Source: Lepidostoma basale (Eukaryota > Arthropoda > Insecta > Trichoptera > Lepidostomatidae). From it: DNA of 64,000 nt. A model generated the notes under the pieces. That model saw only the letters and a list, made by a program, of their open reading frames with translations. It was not told the DNA's origin and ran no database searches. The stretch covers positions 3,023,501 to 3,087,500 of the forward strand of contig JAHDVF020001468.1 of NCBI GenBank assembly GCA_022606425.2. The letters are read 5' to 3'. Each line of letters begins with the position of its first letter. Position 1 is the first letter of the stretch. The translations under genes and the position numbers were made by a program. This document shows, in pieces, positions 44,026 to 54,381 of this stretch.

Positions 44026-44436
44026 AACTAACCATCACGCCGTCTCCCTTTTCTTTCCTTACATACTTCTTTCGCTTCCTCAACATTCATACATCGTGTC
44101 ATGCACGCACGTCGATTTCTCCGATTCCTCACGTGGCCATTTGATTTATTTAATCGTGCCACGTTTTACTCAGTACTCCTCTATTTCTTTTTCCATTTAC
44201 GTTGTTAACATATACTTTTTTACCATTATTTTTATATTCATTATTTTCGAAGCATCTTAATGATCCTTTCATTATTTTGTTCGAAACACTTTCATTCGCA
44301 CCGCATTCACTTTTTATATTTTCATTCGACACTCTATCTTACACAGTTTTCTCACACATTCATCTAATAGATCTCATTTATACTGTATTTATTCTACTTT
44401 CATCCTTCTTTTGCCAGTTCCATGCTTCGCTTCCAA
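44026..44436 (-). mobile_element. LINE L-A copy, about 410 bp
   Basis: Plus strand runs from ATAACTAACCATCACGCCGT through CATGCACGCACGTCGATTTC, AACATATACTTTTTTACCAT and CTCACACATTCATCTAATAG to GCCAGTTCCATGCTTCGCTT. It is collinear with the C-terminal 140 codons and gives the uninterrupted reference for the split copy at 55 kb. Confidence 0.85.
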
Positions 44437-44591
44437 ATTTTATTTATTATTATTTCTCAATCCTAGAGGTTGGTTTGAAGTCTATTAAAACCTTTCATGG
44501 TTATTGGGATGCCAGGTATTTTTAATGTGTTAGTTTCCCGTTGCTTTCCACATTTTTATATCCATCATTTTACCCAATTACTGTATTTTGT

Positions 44592-44768
44592 TTAGCTATT
44601 TATTCTCATGACATGTGACAGGTAGATAGTCTATCGTAATTTTTATTATCACGTAAATTCTACCAGACCAAAGACAGCGTGAGAAATTTGCTTTTTTTTC
44701 ATATTGTCATCGCCGGGAATCGAACTCAGGACTTTCAGTGTGGCAGTCATAACTGTTGCCACTCTGAT
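44592..44768 (-). mobile_element. SINE1 variant
   Basis: Plus strand: TTCTCATGACATGTGACAGG, ACCAGACCAAAGACAGCGTG, GCCGGGAATCGAACTCAGG and CATAACTGTTGCCACTCTG. Same head variant as 9.6 and 36.7 kb. Confidence 0.78.
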
Positions 44769-45321
44769 TTAAAGGCCATTTTATTTTAGTTAGCCAAGTT
44801 AAATTAAACCATACTTAATTTAGGAATCTATTTTACACACATTGTATATTTTGTTCACAGCGTGACTCCCTCCAATGACCATAGGGTTCCATGTTTTGTA
44901 GTTCATACGCTATGGTGCACTGTTTTATATACAATACATTATCATAAATCAAAAATAAGATATACACATTATCCATGTGCCTTCAGGAGTAGATGATAAA
45001 ATCGGGGCTTTAATTTTTTTTTAGTTTTTTTTAATTTTATTTGATCATAATACAAAAACATTTTAAACTTAATGTTCGATATTTAAATACACATGTTTCG
45101 CTTATAAAACAAACGTATTAATAGTTTAGGTAGAAAAAAAGTATGAATGTTATAATTTAATATGTAGTGGTATTTCAATTTCAATATGAAACAGATAAAA
45201 AAAATGTTTTACTATTTATTTTAATTGACTTATTTCGTTCATCTTTTTGCTTTTCAGAGGCCAGCTAGTATTATTCACAAGTCCCATTCATGTTTTTACT
45301 GCTTTTCTTCTTTTCTATTTT

Positions 45322-45699
45322 CATATCGAATATGTGGAAAATGCGAAAATATAAGAAGTGAATGCAGTGCGAATGAGTGTTAAGAATAAAATAATAAAAC
45401 AAACATAAATATAGTTTGGACACATGGAAACAATGAATGAAGAACGAATCATAAAAAAAACAATATGTTAACGATGTAAATGGAATTGGAAATATAGGAA
45501 TATCGAGGAAAACGTGAATGTCGAAAATATTGAATGTCGACCACGTGAGGAGTCGGAGAAATCAGCGTGCCTCCATGACACGATGTTTGAATGTTGAGGA
45601 AACGAGATAAGTATCTCAGGAAAGAAAAGTGTGGCGGTCCATTCTTTCTTCCTACCACTTCGGGGAGACGGCGTGATGGTTATAGTTAGTTAGTTAGCC
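45322..45699 (+). mobile_element. LINE L-A copy
   Basis: Runs from a degenerate VGKCENIRSECSANE segment through TTTGGACACATGGAAACAAT and GTCGACCACGTGAGGAGTCG to GGCGTGATGGTTATAGTTAG with further TTAG units. Confidence 0.8.
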
Positions 45700-47689
45700 A
45701 TTCATGTTAATCCCAGTTCTTATTCATCCTCTGTATTCACTAAATGGAATCGATTTATCAAAGTGCGTGTGTTGATGAAATGTTATTCTTTTTACTCGCA
45801 TAGTTTTGAACTTCGTAACTTATTTTTTTGTGTCATCCAAAATTCTGAATTTCGCTGTTACCGTAAATTATCTGTTACACCGCTCTTCCTGGCAGTCCAG
45901 CGGACCGGATCGCAGTTATCATTAATTCACCTCGCCACCCGAATAGCCGAACAACGGTTCTGCTTTTCCTAACAAAACTTAGCTTTGTTTGCAAGCCGTA
46001 AATTATCAAACATTTGGAAGAGTCTTTCATAAGTTGTCGTACGGTTGTCCGACCGCGAAACGTTCAAAAAAATTGTACGGGATTTGTCGCGGGGATTATT
46101 CACCAACGGATCACGCGCGGCGTCCATGGGACGACGCACATTCACGGATACGTGCCTTCTTTTTTAATAACCGCTACAATTTTGAACTTTCTAAAGAGAC
46201 GTGGGCCGTAAATTTATAAAAGTAGCCTCGTAAATGTGTATTTTATGGTCTCAATCCGTGGATGAACACGTTCAGCCTTCCTTCTATCCGGGACAAACCC
46301 GAAATACTTTCTTTCCACTAAATATGTCAACTTACCATTATGTAGGAAGCCTTTGATAACGAGAATCCGAACAGTTATATGATTGACCTTTTTTTCAACT
46401 GGCTCGAATGTTGCTCGCGCTACTTACTTCTATTGAAGCGCATCTCGTATTGTGTGTCTCGCATTATTTGAACAATACAATACGTAATACGAAATGGATT
46501 TACAAAGCCGCTGTTTGCCTTATAAATATCCCTTCGAAGGTCTCGGCTACGTTTTTTTATGGTTTAATCTGTGTAATGTGCCTACCATAAAATAAAAATA
46601 AAATAAACAATGTGATTACGAAAATAGTTTAACGGGGGGTTCTAGTATTATTTGTTACGGAGAACGAAGTAAATTTTATTGTAATCTTTCGAGTAAATAT
46701 AAATATTTATAATGGCGAACGGTAACGTTTGATTCTCTAGTGGACATACCACAGGGTCGCATAGTAGTTTTAATTATTTTTCAGGGATATATTTTAACAC
46801 CCACGTAACTGTTTTTAGATGGACTGTCGGTTAGTTGAAACTATCGTTCCAATCAGACTGCGATGCTAGTGGCACGTTTGTTAACGGTTCCTTTCCGGTC
46901 CCTTCCTTTGCCTTTTGTTATACCGCATTATTTAAATTTGTTTTCGGTCTGCGTACCGTAAAATATGTGTTTTGCCATTTGTTCTAATGCAGCACTCTAA
47001 AATGACACTCGAGACTTGATGATGTGCCTCTTTCGTTGGTTTAATTTAAGTACAGTATGTAATTTGTCTTTTCCCATTATTGTGTCGCCAATTTGTTTTT
47101 TTTTTACTCCGTTAACCTTTTCCTTACGGTGCTAAAATAAAAAGCGCTTTCCGGTGTGGTGTAGTCAGTACTCGATCAAAAATTAGCGATTTTAAATCGG
47201 AAAATAAGAAAATTCATAGCTGATCACCTTAATTAATTATAATTTAAGTCAACAATTATAATAATGGTAAAAAAAATTATAATCGGAGGTATTTGCTGAA
47301 AACATTAAAAAACCATCTGTCAACGCTCACGGAACGGGCATAGGTCCACTCCGGTTGTAAACCCGAGAGCTACTGCCGGCGGCAGTGAGAACATTGAGCT
47401 CCTCGCGCTTCCACAGTGAAGTATGCAAGAGTGAGATGCGAATATAGTGTCGCGCACTCACAGCGCTGTTTATACGCGAATTTGTTTCCGATGTTCACAA
47501 AATACCTCCGATGTACCCGATAAATTCTGATTATTATTAATATTATTTTTTTAATCAATGCGTAAATATATAATGGAAGAATACCTAAAATCTTAACCTT
47601 GTTTTTATTATATTTATAGAGATATTGATGGTTATTAGAAACAACGTGTAGAAGATACATATCATAGGAAAGGGAGGGTTAAAATAAGA
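45700..47689. other. Repeat-poor unique DNA
   Basis: GC-richer at 45880-46215 with overlapping plus frames of 65-76 codons; none has a recognisable motif. No SINE, LINE or FB element noticed over 2 kb. Confidence 0.4.
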
Positions 47690-47965
47690 TATTGTCAGTG
47701 TGAGCACTATGTCTTTTTTTTTATCAAAGCTACCACAGGCTGACGGCGAGGCGGCCGACATGTCTTCCAATAAGTCTCCGAGAGATCCGATCGGATCAGA
47801 TATATTGCCAATAAGCCAAGGGGCAATGCATTTACTCGCTTTAATGGCGTCATAATCGTCAGCGGTCGCCTCCCTGCGGGTGTCCGCCATTAGTCATGCG
47901 CCACCTCACTCGGCTCTCTAGGTGCTCCACTCTTCTCACTATATTCACATCCAATATTCCTTCTG
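47690..47965 (-). other. Possible decayed coding segment
   Basis: The minus strand has DVNIVRRVEHLESRVRWRM and, in another frame, MADTRREATADDYDAIKASK and LIGNISDPIGSLGDLLEDMS. The two halves overlap in different frames, so if it was once a gene it is frameshifted. No family recognised. Confidence 0.2.
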
Positions 47966-48173
47966 GATAAATGTTTAATAAAAACGTATACATCGAGAGG
48001 ATTTTCAAATTAGTTCTCGTTCTTATAATTATGTACGGGATATTGTCGTACACAATTCTTGATTATTTTTCACTGCACCAGTTCGCTAGTGGATAATTAC
48101 AATAAGTAAAAAAACACTCGCTGTATGCTAGATTTTTTTTATTTTTATGATTTTTGCTTTTTACGTATTGCAG

Positions 48174-48305
48174 ACACGATCAAGACCCTCGCATGGAGGT
48201 CAAGAGACACGCATTTTACAAGTACAATCACACAATTTCAAGGAACTATTGTTAATGGCGATCTGGTTAAATTCCCAGCGAATAATGCCGCGTTTAACTT
48301 GTTAT
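48174..48305 (+). other. Candidate 3' exon
   Basis: A strong pyrimidine tract and CGTATTGCAG precede it. One frame then reads TIKTLAWRSRDTHFTSTITQ, FQGTIVNGDLVKFPANNAAF and NLL, stop (48305). No protein family recognised; no polyadenylation signal nearby. An L-A copy starts 60 bases on. Confidence 0.25.
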
Positions 48306-48363
48306 AATTGAATTCCTATGTTATTATGACCTTAAACTCTTATTCCCTATTATATACAGTATA

Positions 48364-48693
48364 TAACACTGCGAATGATGGTGTTATGCACAAAATAATG
48401 AAAGTATCATTAAGATGGTTTGGACATATGGAAAGAATGGTAAAAAAGTATATGTTAACGATATAAATGGAACCAGAAATAGAAGAAGACCGAGGAAAAC
48501 GTGGCACGATCAAATAAATCAAATATTGAATGTCGGCCATGTGAGGAGTCAGAGAAATCGACGCGCGTGCATGACCCGATGTATGAATGTTGAGGAATCG
48601 AGCAAAATATGTCAAGAAAGAAAAAAGTGGCAGTCTATTCTTTGTGCCTACCCCTTCGGAGGGACGGCGTGATGGTTATTGAGTAAGTTAGTT
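48364..48693 (+). mobile_element. LINE L-A copy with open C-terminal frame
   Basis: An 85-codon frame encodes VWTYGKNGKKVYVNDINGTR, a GRPRKTWHDQINQILNVGH stretch, and ends YPFGGTA. Tail is GGCGTGATGGTTATTGAGTA. A second L-A end follows within 200 bp on the same strand. Confidence 0.85.
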
Positions 48694-48695
48694 TT

Positions 48696-48845
48696 AAATT
48701 TAAGGCATTAACACTGGAATTCCTTAATGATAATTGACTCATGAATTTAAGTACTGTTACACATTCATAAACATGTCGAGAAAATACATTCAAAAGTAGA
48801 AAAAAACAGTCTTTTAATTCATAAAAAAAAATCATCAAAATGTTT
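48696..48845 (+). mobile_element. FB-G remnant between two L-A ends
   Basis: GGCATTAACACTGGAATTCC, CATAAACATGTCGAGAAAAT and AAAGTAGAAAAAAACAGTC. Keeps ACATGTCGAGAA, the stem III, cleavage and stem I part. Confidence 0.45.
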
Positions 48846-48882
48846 TGTTTAATGAAAAAAAATATGTATATTATATTATAAA

Positions 48883-49056
48883 TAAATAAAATATTGAATA
48901 TCGGCCATGTGAGGAGTTGGAGAAATCGATGTGCGCGCATGATACGGTGTATGAATGTTAAAAAAGCAAGAGAAGTATGTCAGGAAAGAAAACTGTAGCA
49001 ATCCATTAATTCTGCCTACCCTTTCGGAGATACGGCTTGATGGTAAGTTAGTTAAA
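48883..49056 (+). mobile_element. LINE L-A 3' end
   Basis: Starts in the NQILNIGHVRSWRNR part (AAAATATTGAATATCGGCC) and ends GATACGGCTTGATGGTAAGT. Confidence 0.8.
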
Positions 49057-49094
49057 TCGTATTTCCTTCTACGTTCGACTTCACTTTGTGTTGT

Positions 49095-49200
49095 GGAAAT
49101 TCGACATTTTTAAAATTGTATACATTGATAAAGGTTACTTGTAACCGAAACATGTCTGAGTTCAGTGAAAATAAAAAGTGTTGTAATACAAAGTATTATT
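49095..49200 (+). mobile_element. FB-family half element
   Basis: TGGAAATTCGACATTTTTAA, the ribozyme-like core, then AAAATAAAAAGTGTTGTAAT and AC AAAGTATTATTC. The AAAGTG(T)TGTAATACAAAGT end resembles the FB-E outer sequence. Confidence 0.5.
49123..49160 (+). ncRNA. Hammerhead-like motif, decayed core
   Basis: TTGATAA (49125-49131) in place of CTGANGA, extra A, perfect stem II GGTTAC/GTAACC with a TT loop, GAA (49147-49149), stem III AC-AT-GT, C (49156). Stem I pairs at two positions (CA with TG). Confidence 0.5.
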
Positions 49201-49288
49201 CAAATCGTATTTTTTTTAAATATCTAAAGTCAGTTATCGCCATTGGGATAATATATTCCTTTTAAACTTATTTTATGTATGTATGTCG

Positions 49289-49483
49289 TTACTCATAATA
49301 TATAAGTATAAGACATATCTGAATCTGGCAAATCCACTTAGCCGTAATCATCTTATGCATCGCTAATTCGAGAGACTCGGCTAAGCAGGCGCGGTTGTAC
49401 TCGTAGTTCTCCGGATCCTTGCAGTCGCGGGCGCACCAAGCTCGAGCTACTCGAGATCCGCGCTCGGTGCAGCAGCCCACATT
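49289..49483 (-). other. Candidate cysteine-rich exon
   Basis: On the minus strand, after TTTTGGGTAG, a frame encodes VGCCTERGSRVARAWCARDC, KDPENYEYNRACLAESLELA and MHKMITAKWICQI before a stop. Six cysteines in about 50 residues and GC-rich third positions in the first half look more coding-like than the surroundings. The acceptor is weak and no family is recognised; it could be chance. Confidence 0.3.
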
Positions 49484-49907
49484 CTACCCAAAATATTTGT
49501 GCATTCGTAAGTCCACGAGCACATGGCCTCTCGGCGTGTTGAAACAGTGGCCGGGTGATTATTTGTAGTGCCTAACAAACATTCCTGTCCAATAGCGAAG
49601 CCGAACACATGTCCGACATATCTCGAATGGGCGGCTCCCTGTTTGTGTCAACATGTTAATGTAATAATCAATTAATTTAAAGGTTATCGATCCATTGGCT
49701 AATGCCATTTAATTGAAACAACTTCACTTCTCGAGATAACGCTCTCGTACTTGCCTATTTCATTCATAATTTTTTTTTTTTATTTCTTAGGCTCCGGTGT
49801 GATTACATGAAATTATCGCTCTTGACCAGTTTATCTCAATGCATTATGTAAATATAAATTTAATGGAAATGCTATTCGAATTTCGAAAAGCTTGAAATCA
49901 TACTTAT

Positions 49908-50503
49908 ATAAATACGCAGGTACTGCCGAGATGATGACAGTTCAAAATGGAATTCTAGTGCCAACCCTTATGTATGGAAGTGAAGCTTGGAGCTGGCTAA
50001 AGAAGGATAAATTCCGTAGAAATGAAATTAATTAGAAGAATGTTCAGGAAAACCAAAATATGAAATAAGAAAGAAATATTTATTTATTTATTGATCATTT
50101 ACCGGGTAGGTAGGTACATGGTTTTAATACGTCCAAACTGGGGTAACCCGTTCTAGGGACGCAGAGATATAAGATAGATAGATGATCGCATCCTAAGTAA
50201 AATTTAATAAAGGATTGCTTGAACTATTTGGATTTATGCAACTAATGGATGAGAGAATGGTTCAAAAATTGTATACAAACATTGTTAATGGACAAAGAAG
50301 AAAAAGACGGATGAGGAAAACATGGCATGACCGAACTAATCAATTACTAAAAGGCGGCCACATTCGAAGTAGAAAAAAACGACGAGCGTGCGTGTTACAA
50401 TGTATGAATATAAAGGAATCTCGAGAGATATGTTGGAACAGAGCAGTGTGGCGGTCCATCCTGTCTGCCTGAACGGCATGATAGTTAGTTAGTTAGTTTC
50501 ACT
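49908..50503 (+). mobile_element. LINE L-A copy interrupted by about 110 bp
   Basis: Left part covers AEMMTVQNGILVPTLMYGSE and SWLKKDK; right part from about 50184 covers MDERMVQKLYTNIVNGQRR to the TTAG tail. Between about 50075 and 50183 lies unrelated sequence (TTTATTTATTTATTG, GGGTAACCCGTTCTAGG, GATAGATAGAT) not seen in other copies, probably a small insertion. Confidence 0.8.
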
Positions 50504-50915
50504 GGCGAGTTGTCGATAAGTTATATATTTTAAAACGCGGTTCATTATTTGTTATGATTGTGTTATTTATAAACGCGTTTCTGAAACCGTGGACCGGATC
50601 GACCTGACAAGCTTGCCAGTCAATCCCGTCAAGCTTTAATATCCAGACCGTCACGGAAACTATCGCCTCTATACTTCCGTTACCTTATTTAACTTATCTT
50701 TGATGTTCGTTTCCAGAAATTTTCCTTATCCCTGTTGAAATTTACCTACGTTGACCCCGTTGGAATAGCTTGACGTTTTAGTAAATTGGTTGCTGGTTAT
50801 TACAAAGGTGCTAAATGTTTTAAATATAAAACAAAGTAAAAGGAAAAAAAAACTGTTTATGGTTCATGTAACACGTGTGGCATCTTTAGAGTGACGTTTG
50901 AACTACACTATATTA

Positions 50916-51190
50916 TCAAGGATTGATTGTATCTCAATAGAGACGAAGATGGAAATTGTTTTTTTTTTTTTTTTGGAAACAGAATATGGTGGTCGAGGCG
51001 TTTACAGGACTTATGACCTGTCATTGGTTGGGTTAAGCGATCGCTTTATGTTAACAACATTCCCCATTCCGCCCTTCTTAAAAAAAAATTACAATTTACA
51101 TCTTCGTCTCTATTGAGATACAATCAATCCTTAAACATAATTAACCCGCAATGGGTAAAATCCAGTATTTGTCTACAAATATTGGTAACA
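50916..51190. repeat. Diverged relative of the ~515-bp repeat, with inverted ends
   Basis: GATTGTATCTCAATAGAGAC and, 170 bases on, GTCTCTATTGAGATACAATC are inverted terminal sequences (about 38 bp with AAGGATT outside). Interior GACCTGTCATTGGTTGGG is shared with the array. The inverted ends suggest that the family is a MITE. Confidence 0.75.
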
Positions 51191-51227
51191 TTCACTATAT
51201 TATTACTTTGCACCTTTGCACAGTTTC

Positions 51228-51936
51228 CTTTCCATGCTCACATCGAGAGAATATGTGGAGTTGCACTGAAAATGTTTGGATTTATTCTCCGAACTGGTAG
51301 AATTTTCAGGAATCCCTATGTTTTGCGAATTTTGTATAACTCATTGGTTCGGAGCTGCCTTGAGTGTGGTTCGGTGATATGGAGTCCCCACGAGGCGAGA
51401 TACTCGCTCATGTTAGAGGGGGTTCAAAAATGATTTCTGAGATATCCCAACATTAGGGAGTTTGGTAGCTATCCTTAACTGTATTCCACCGCATTCTTCT
51501 TGGGCATGCTGGGGACCAATAGTCTACAGATAAGAAGGGATGGGTTCACACTACCGATTTCTTCAGACTTATCAGGGGATTCTTTGAGATTTCCGTTATC
51601 TTGGAGGCTATCCATCTTTATGTTCCGCATGGTTATCTTCGACAGCGTCAGCACAACAAACCTGCCTCTGGTGATGCCGGTGGGAAGAGCAATCAAACCG
51701 CTGAACATGATCACTTCGGAGATCGACGTCTTTCATATTCGTGAAAGTACGTTCAGAAGACAAATACTCTTGACTTTGGAGAGTATCTTGTATTCCTAAT
51801 GACGAACCATCTCTCATGCGTTCCTGGTAATATATTATATATTTTTTTTTATATTTTACCTTTTTACAATAGATGCCTTAAACTTTTATTGTTGTGTGTA
51901 ATATTGTATTATCTATAACTGATTTGATTTGATGTT
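51228..51936 (+). mobile_element. LINE L-J copy
   Basis: Encodes RICGVALKMFGFILRTGRIF, NSLVRSCLECGSVIWSPHEA and RYSLMLEGVQK, then frameshifts to LGTNSLQIRRDGFTLPISSD and NLPLVMPVGRAIKPLNMITS. The LE(C/Y).S..W.P.....L..VQ(K/R)R pattern marks the domain after the RT in Jockey/CR1-like LINEs. Ends AACTGATTTGATTTGATG. Confidence 0.85.
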
Positions 51937-52346
51937 TAACACCAATTGTGATCAAAAATTCATTTTTGATTTTTTTTTATACTTGGCACCTTTGTAATGT
52001 CAAGTCTATTGGCCGATGGTAGTTTTAATTGTGTCTGCGTTTGACGCCGTGAAAGCGTTTATGGCGCACTGAAGACTATTATCGGATGACCACAGAGCGG
52101 TGACACAATATTATAGCCCCGTGACACCGTGAGCGCGCTCCTTCACGCCCCACATCCCGGTGCCTACCGCTCGCCGCCTCCATCCGCTTCACCTGCGATA
52201 ATAGCGCGATTACTGTACACCAGGGCTTCGCAAACTATATTCTGCAGAACACCATTGTGCTCCACTGAACCTGAATAGGTGTTCCGCGACAATTTGACAA
52301 GTTTTATACACTGCAACACATTTAAAGATCTTCTACTTCATAATGA

Positions 52347-52712
52347 GATTTGAGATGTGGACCTACCGACGAATTGCCCATGTTTCATGGAGGGACCACA
52401 TTACAAGTGAAGAGGTTCTCAGCAGAGTTGAAGAGAGTAGGCCCATGTTGAACATCATAGCGGAGAGGCGCGCAAGATGGATTGGTCATGTGTTGCGACA
52501 CGAATGTTTCCTGAATGATGTGTTGGAGGGAATGGTCGAGGGATCGATTGGCCGAGGACGACCTCGCCAGGAGTACCTAGACCAGATTTGCAGAGATATG
52601 GGCTGCACCTCTAATGCGGAGTTGAAGAGAGTTGCCGAGGACCGAGCGGAGTGGGAGAGGAGATGCGTCGCCTTGCTGCAGACCAATTATTAGATTGAGA
52701 CCGGAGAAGAAG
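52347..52712 (+). mobile_element. LINE L-C 3' copy with 12-bp target duplications
   Basis: The open frame ending at 52693 encodes a conventional LINE C terminus: EMWTYRRIAHVSWRDHITSE, IAERRARWIGHVLRHECFLN, GRGRPRQEYLDQICRDMGC and RVAEDRAEWERRC. The copy is bounded by ACTTCATAATGA at 52335-52346 and again at 52713-52724, the signature of target-primed reverse transcription. It is 5' truncated but has no internal stop, so it is probably recent. Confidence 0.92.
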
Positions 52713-52778
52713 ACTTCATAATGAAAGGCGAATAATGATCAATCTCCACTGATGTTTATGACGTACCTATTTTTTTTG

Positions 52779-53007
52779 TTCGCTCTTTACACCATTGAAG
52801 CGCGAGCTAAATCGATGTAAAGGATATAACTGTCGTATTGTATCTCATGACATGTGATTGTCGTATTGTATCTATCGCCATTTTATTGTCATGTGAATTC
52901 TACACCAGACTAATGACAGCGTGACAATCACACTGCCATCGTCACGATTCGAACCCGGAACCTTCGGTGTTACATTCAAAGCTCTTGTCACTCGGCCACG
53001 AAGGTCG
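52779..53007 (-). mobile_element. SINE1, type II tail
   Basis: Plus strand begins TTCGCTCTTTACACCATTGA and TAAATCGATGTAAAGG, the type II hairpin tail, followed by TCTATCGCCATTTTATTGTC and a head ending CTCGGCCACGAAGGTCG. A 25-base part (TGACATGTGATTGTCGTATT) is locally duplicated. Confidence 0.85.
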
Positions 53008-53072
53008 TCAAGTATCTAGGTACAGGCAAAGTTCTATCTTTCCTCACACCGTGCGCATGAAAGAAATGGTAT

Positions 53073-53329
53073 ATATCGCACCGTGAGTGTAAAACCGACA
53101 CAAGTGCAAATATACAGTTTGGAGATATGGGAGTTTAAAGACTTCATATTGCTTGGAAAAGCTGTTTTTTTTTAATAAACCAATGATTTTCAGTTTAAAG
53201 TAAACCGAAAATCATTGGTTTATTTAATATAAAAAAACAGTTTTTCCAAGCAATATGAAGTCTTTAAACTCCCATATCTCCAAACTGTATATTTGCACTT
53301 GTTTCGGTTTTACACTCACGGTGCGATAT
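53073..53329. repeat. Near-perfect 257-bp hairpin
   Basis: Two arms of about 125 bp meet near 53201. Left arm: ATATCGCACCGTGAGTGTAA, AAGTGCAAATATACAGTTTG, GAAAAGCTGTTTTTTTTTAA. Right arm: its reverse complement with only a few changes (for example ACCGACAC versus ACCGAAAC). The centre is TTTAAAGTAAAC. RNA from either strand would form a very long double-stranded stem. Confidence 0.9.
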
Positions 53330-53833
53330 TGTTTTTACCTAACCAGATGACAAGTTTTGTCAGTTTAAGGACAGTTGCCAAGATTAACAGAACGCTTAAC
53401 CGAGCTTATAATTGTTCATAATCCGGATAAAACAAAAACAGCTGGAAAATACATATGAAATATTCAGAATATCAGTGTATAAATTCTGGAAGGAAAAGTG
53501 AGCGGGAAGTCTAATGTGTTTGCTCGTGTTGTTTTATTTAAACCTTAAAATTTGTTCGAATTTCAACTGAAATTTTAAATGATAAGTGTTTCAAACCCTT
53601 GTATGAAGCACTTAATTGGTGGTGTGACATTATTAAATAAAATAATAATACCCTTTTAGTAAATTGTATTAACACCATTTTTTTGGTAGTACCAACAACG
53701 GTTTCGCTCTCGCCGGAGCTTCCTAGGGGTGAGATAGTAAACTAAATATAATATTTAGACTAAATAATTTATTTATTTTATGATCTTATGTATGTATTAT
53801 ATTTATTTTATGATATTTAAACTATGTATTATA

Positions 53834-54298
53834 TGTATGGAAGTGAAGCTTGGAGCTGGCAAAAGAAGGATGAAAGCAGGATGAATGCCGTAGAAATGAG
53901 ATCACTAAGAAAAATGTGCGAGAAAACGTTGTATGATAGAATACCGAACGATTAAATAAGAAAGAAATGTAAGGCAGTAGACTGCATCATGGATAAAATT
54001 CAAAAAGGATCCCTGAGATGGTTTGGACATATGGAACGAATGGATGAGAGTAGAATGGTTAAAAAGTTGTACACAAGCAGCGTGAGTGGGAAAAGAAGCC
54101 GAGGACGACCGAAGAAAACATGGCATGACCAAATTAATCAATTACTAAAAGGCGGTCACAAAGTCGGAATAATCGACGTGCGTGCATGGTACGATGTATG
54201 AATGTAGAGGATTCCCGAGAGGTATGCCAGGACAGAGCATTGTGGCGATCCATCCTCTCTGCCTACCCCTCCGGAGAAATGGCGTGATGGTTAGTTAA
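53834..54298 (+). mobile_element. LINE L-A copy inside FB-E
   Basis: Starts at TATGTATGGAAGTGAAGCTT and shows RMNAVEMRSLRKMC, a stop replacing Glu in the IPNDE motif, LRWFGHMERMDESRMVKKLY (open), GKRSRGRPKKTWHDQIN, then a frameshift before the final 45 codons. It ends GGCGTGATGGTTAGTT. Sequence of the FB-E palindrome flanks it on both sides. Confidence 0.9.
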
Positions 54299-54341
54299 AC
54301 TAAATAATTGGTTTATTTTAGACATATTTAGTTTACTCTCT

Positions 54342-54381
54342 CACCCTGACGAAGCTCCGGCGGTAGCGAAACCGGTTGGTG
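54342..54381 (+). ncRNA. Hammerhead-ribozyme-like motif (FB-E right arm)
   Basis: Stem I CACC (54342-54345) with GGTG (54378-54381), core CTGACGA (54346-54352), extra A, stem II GCT/AGC with a further C-G pair inside, GAA (54368-54370), stem III AC-CG-GT, T (54377). Every conserved core base is present; this is one of the two best candidates in the window. Confidence 0.75.

Noticed and set aside
53073..53329. Hammerhead core in the long hairpin
   Set aside because: GTGAGTG and GAAACAAGTG only loosely resemble the consensus and the base after GT is G, which is not allowed at the cleavage site.
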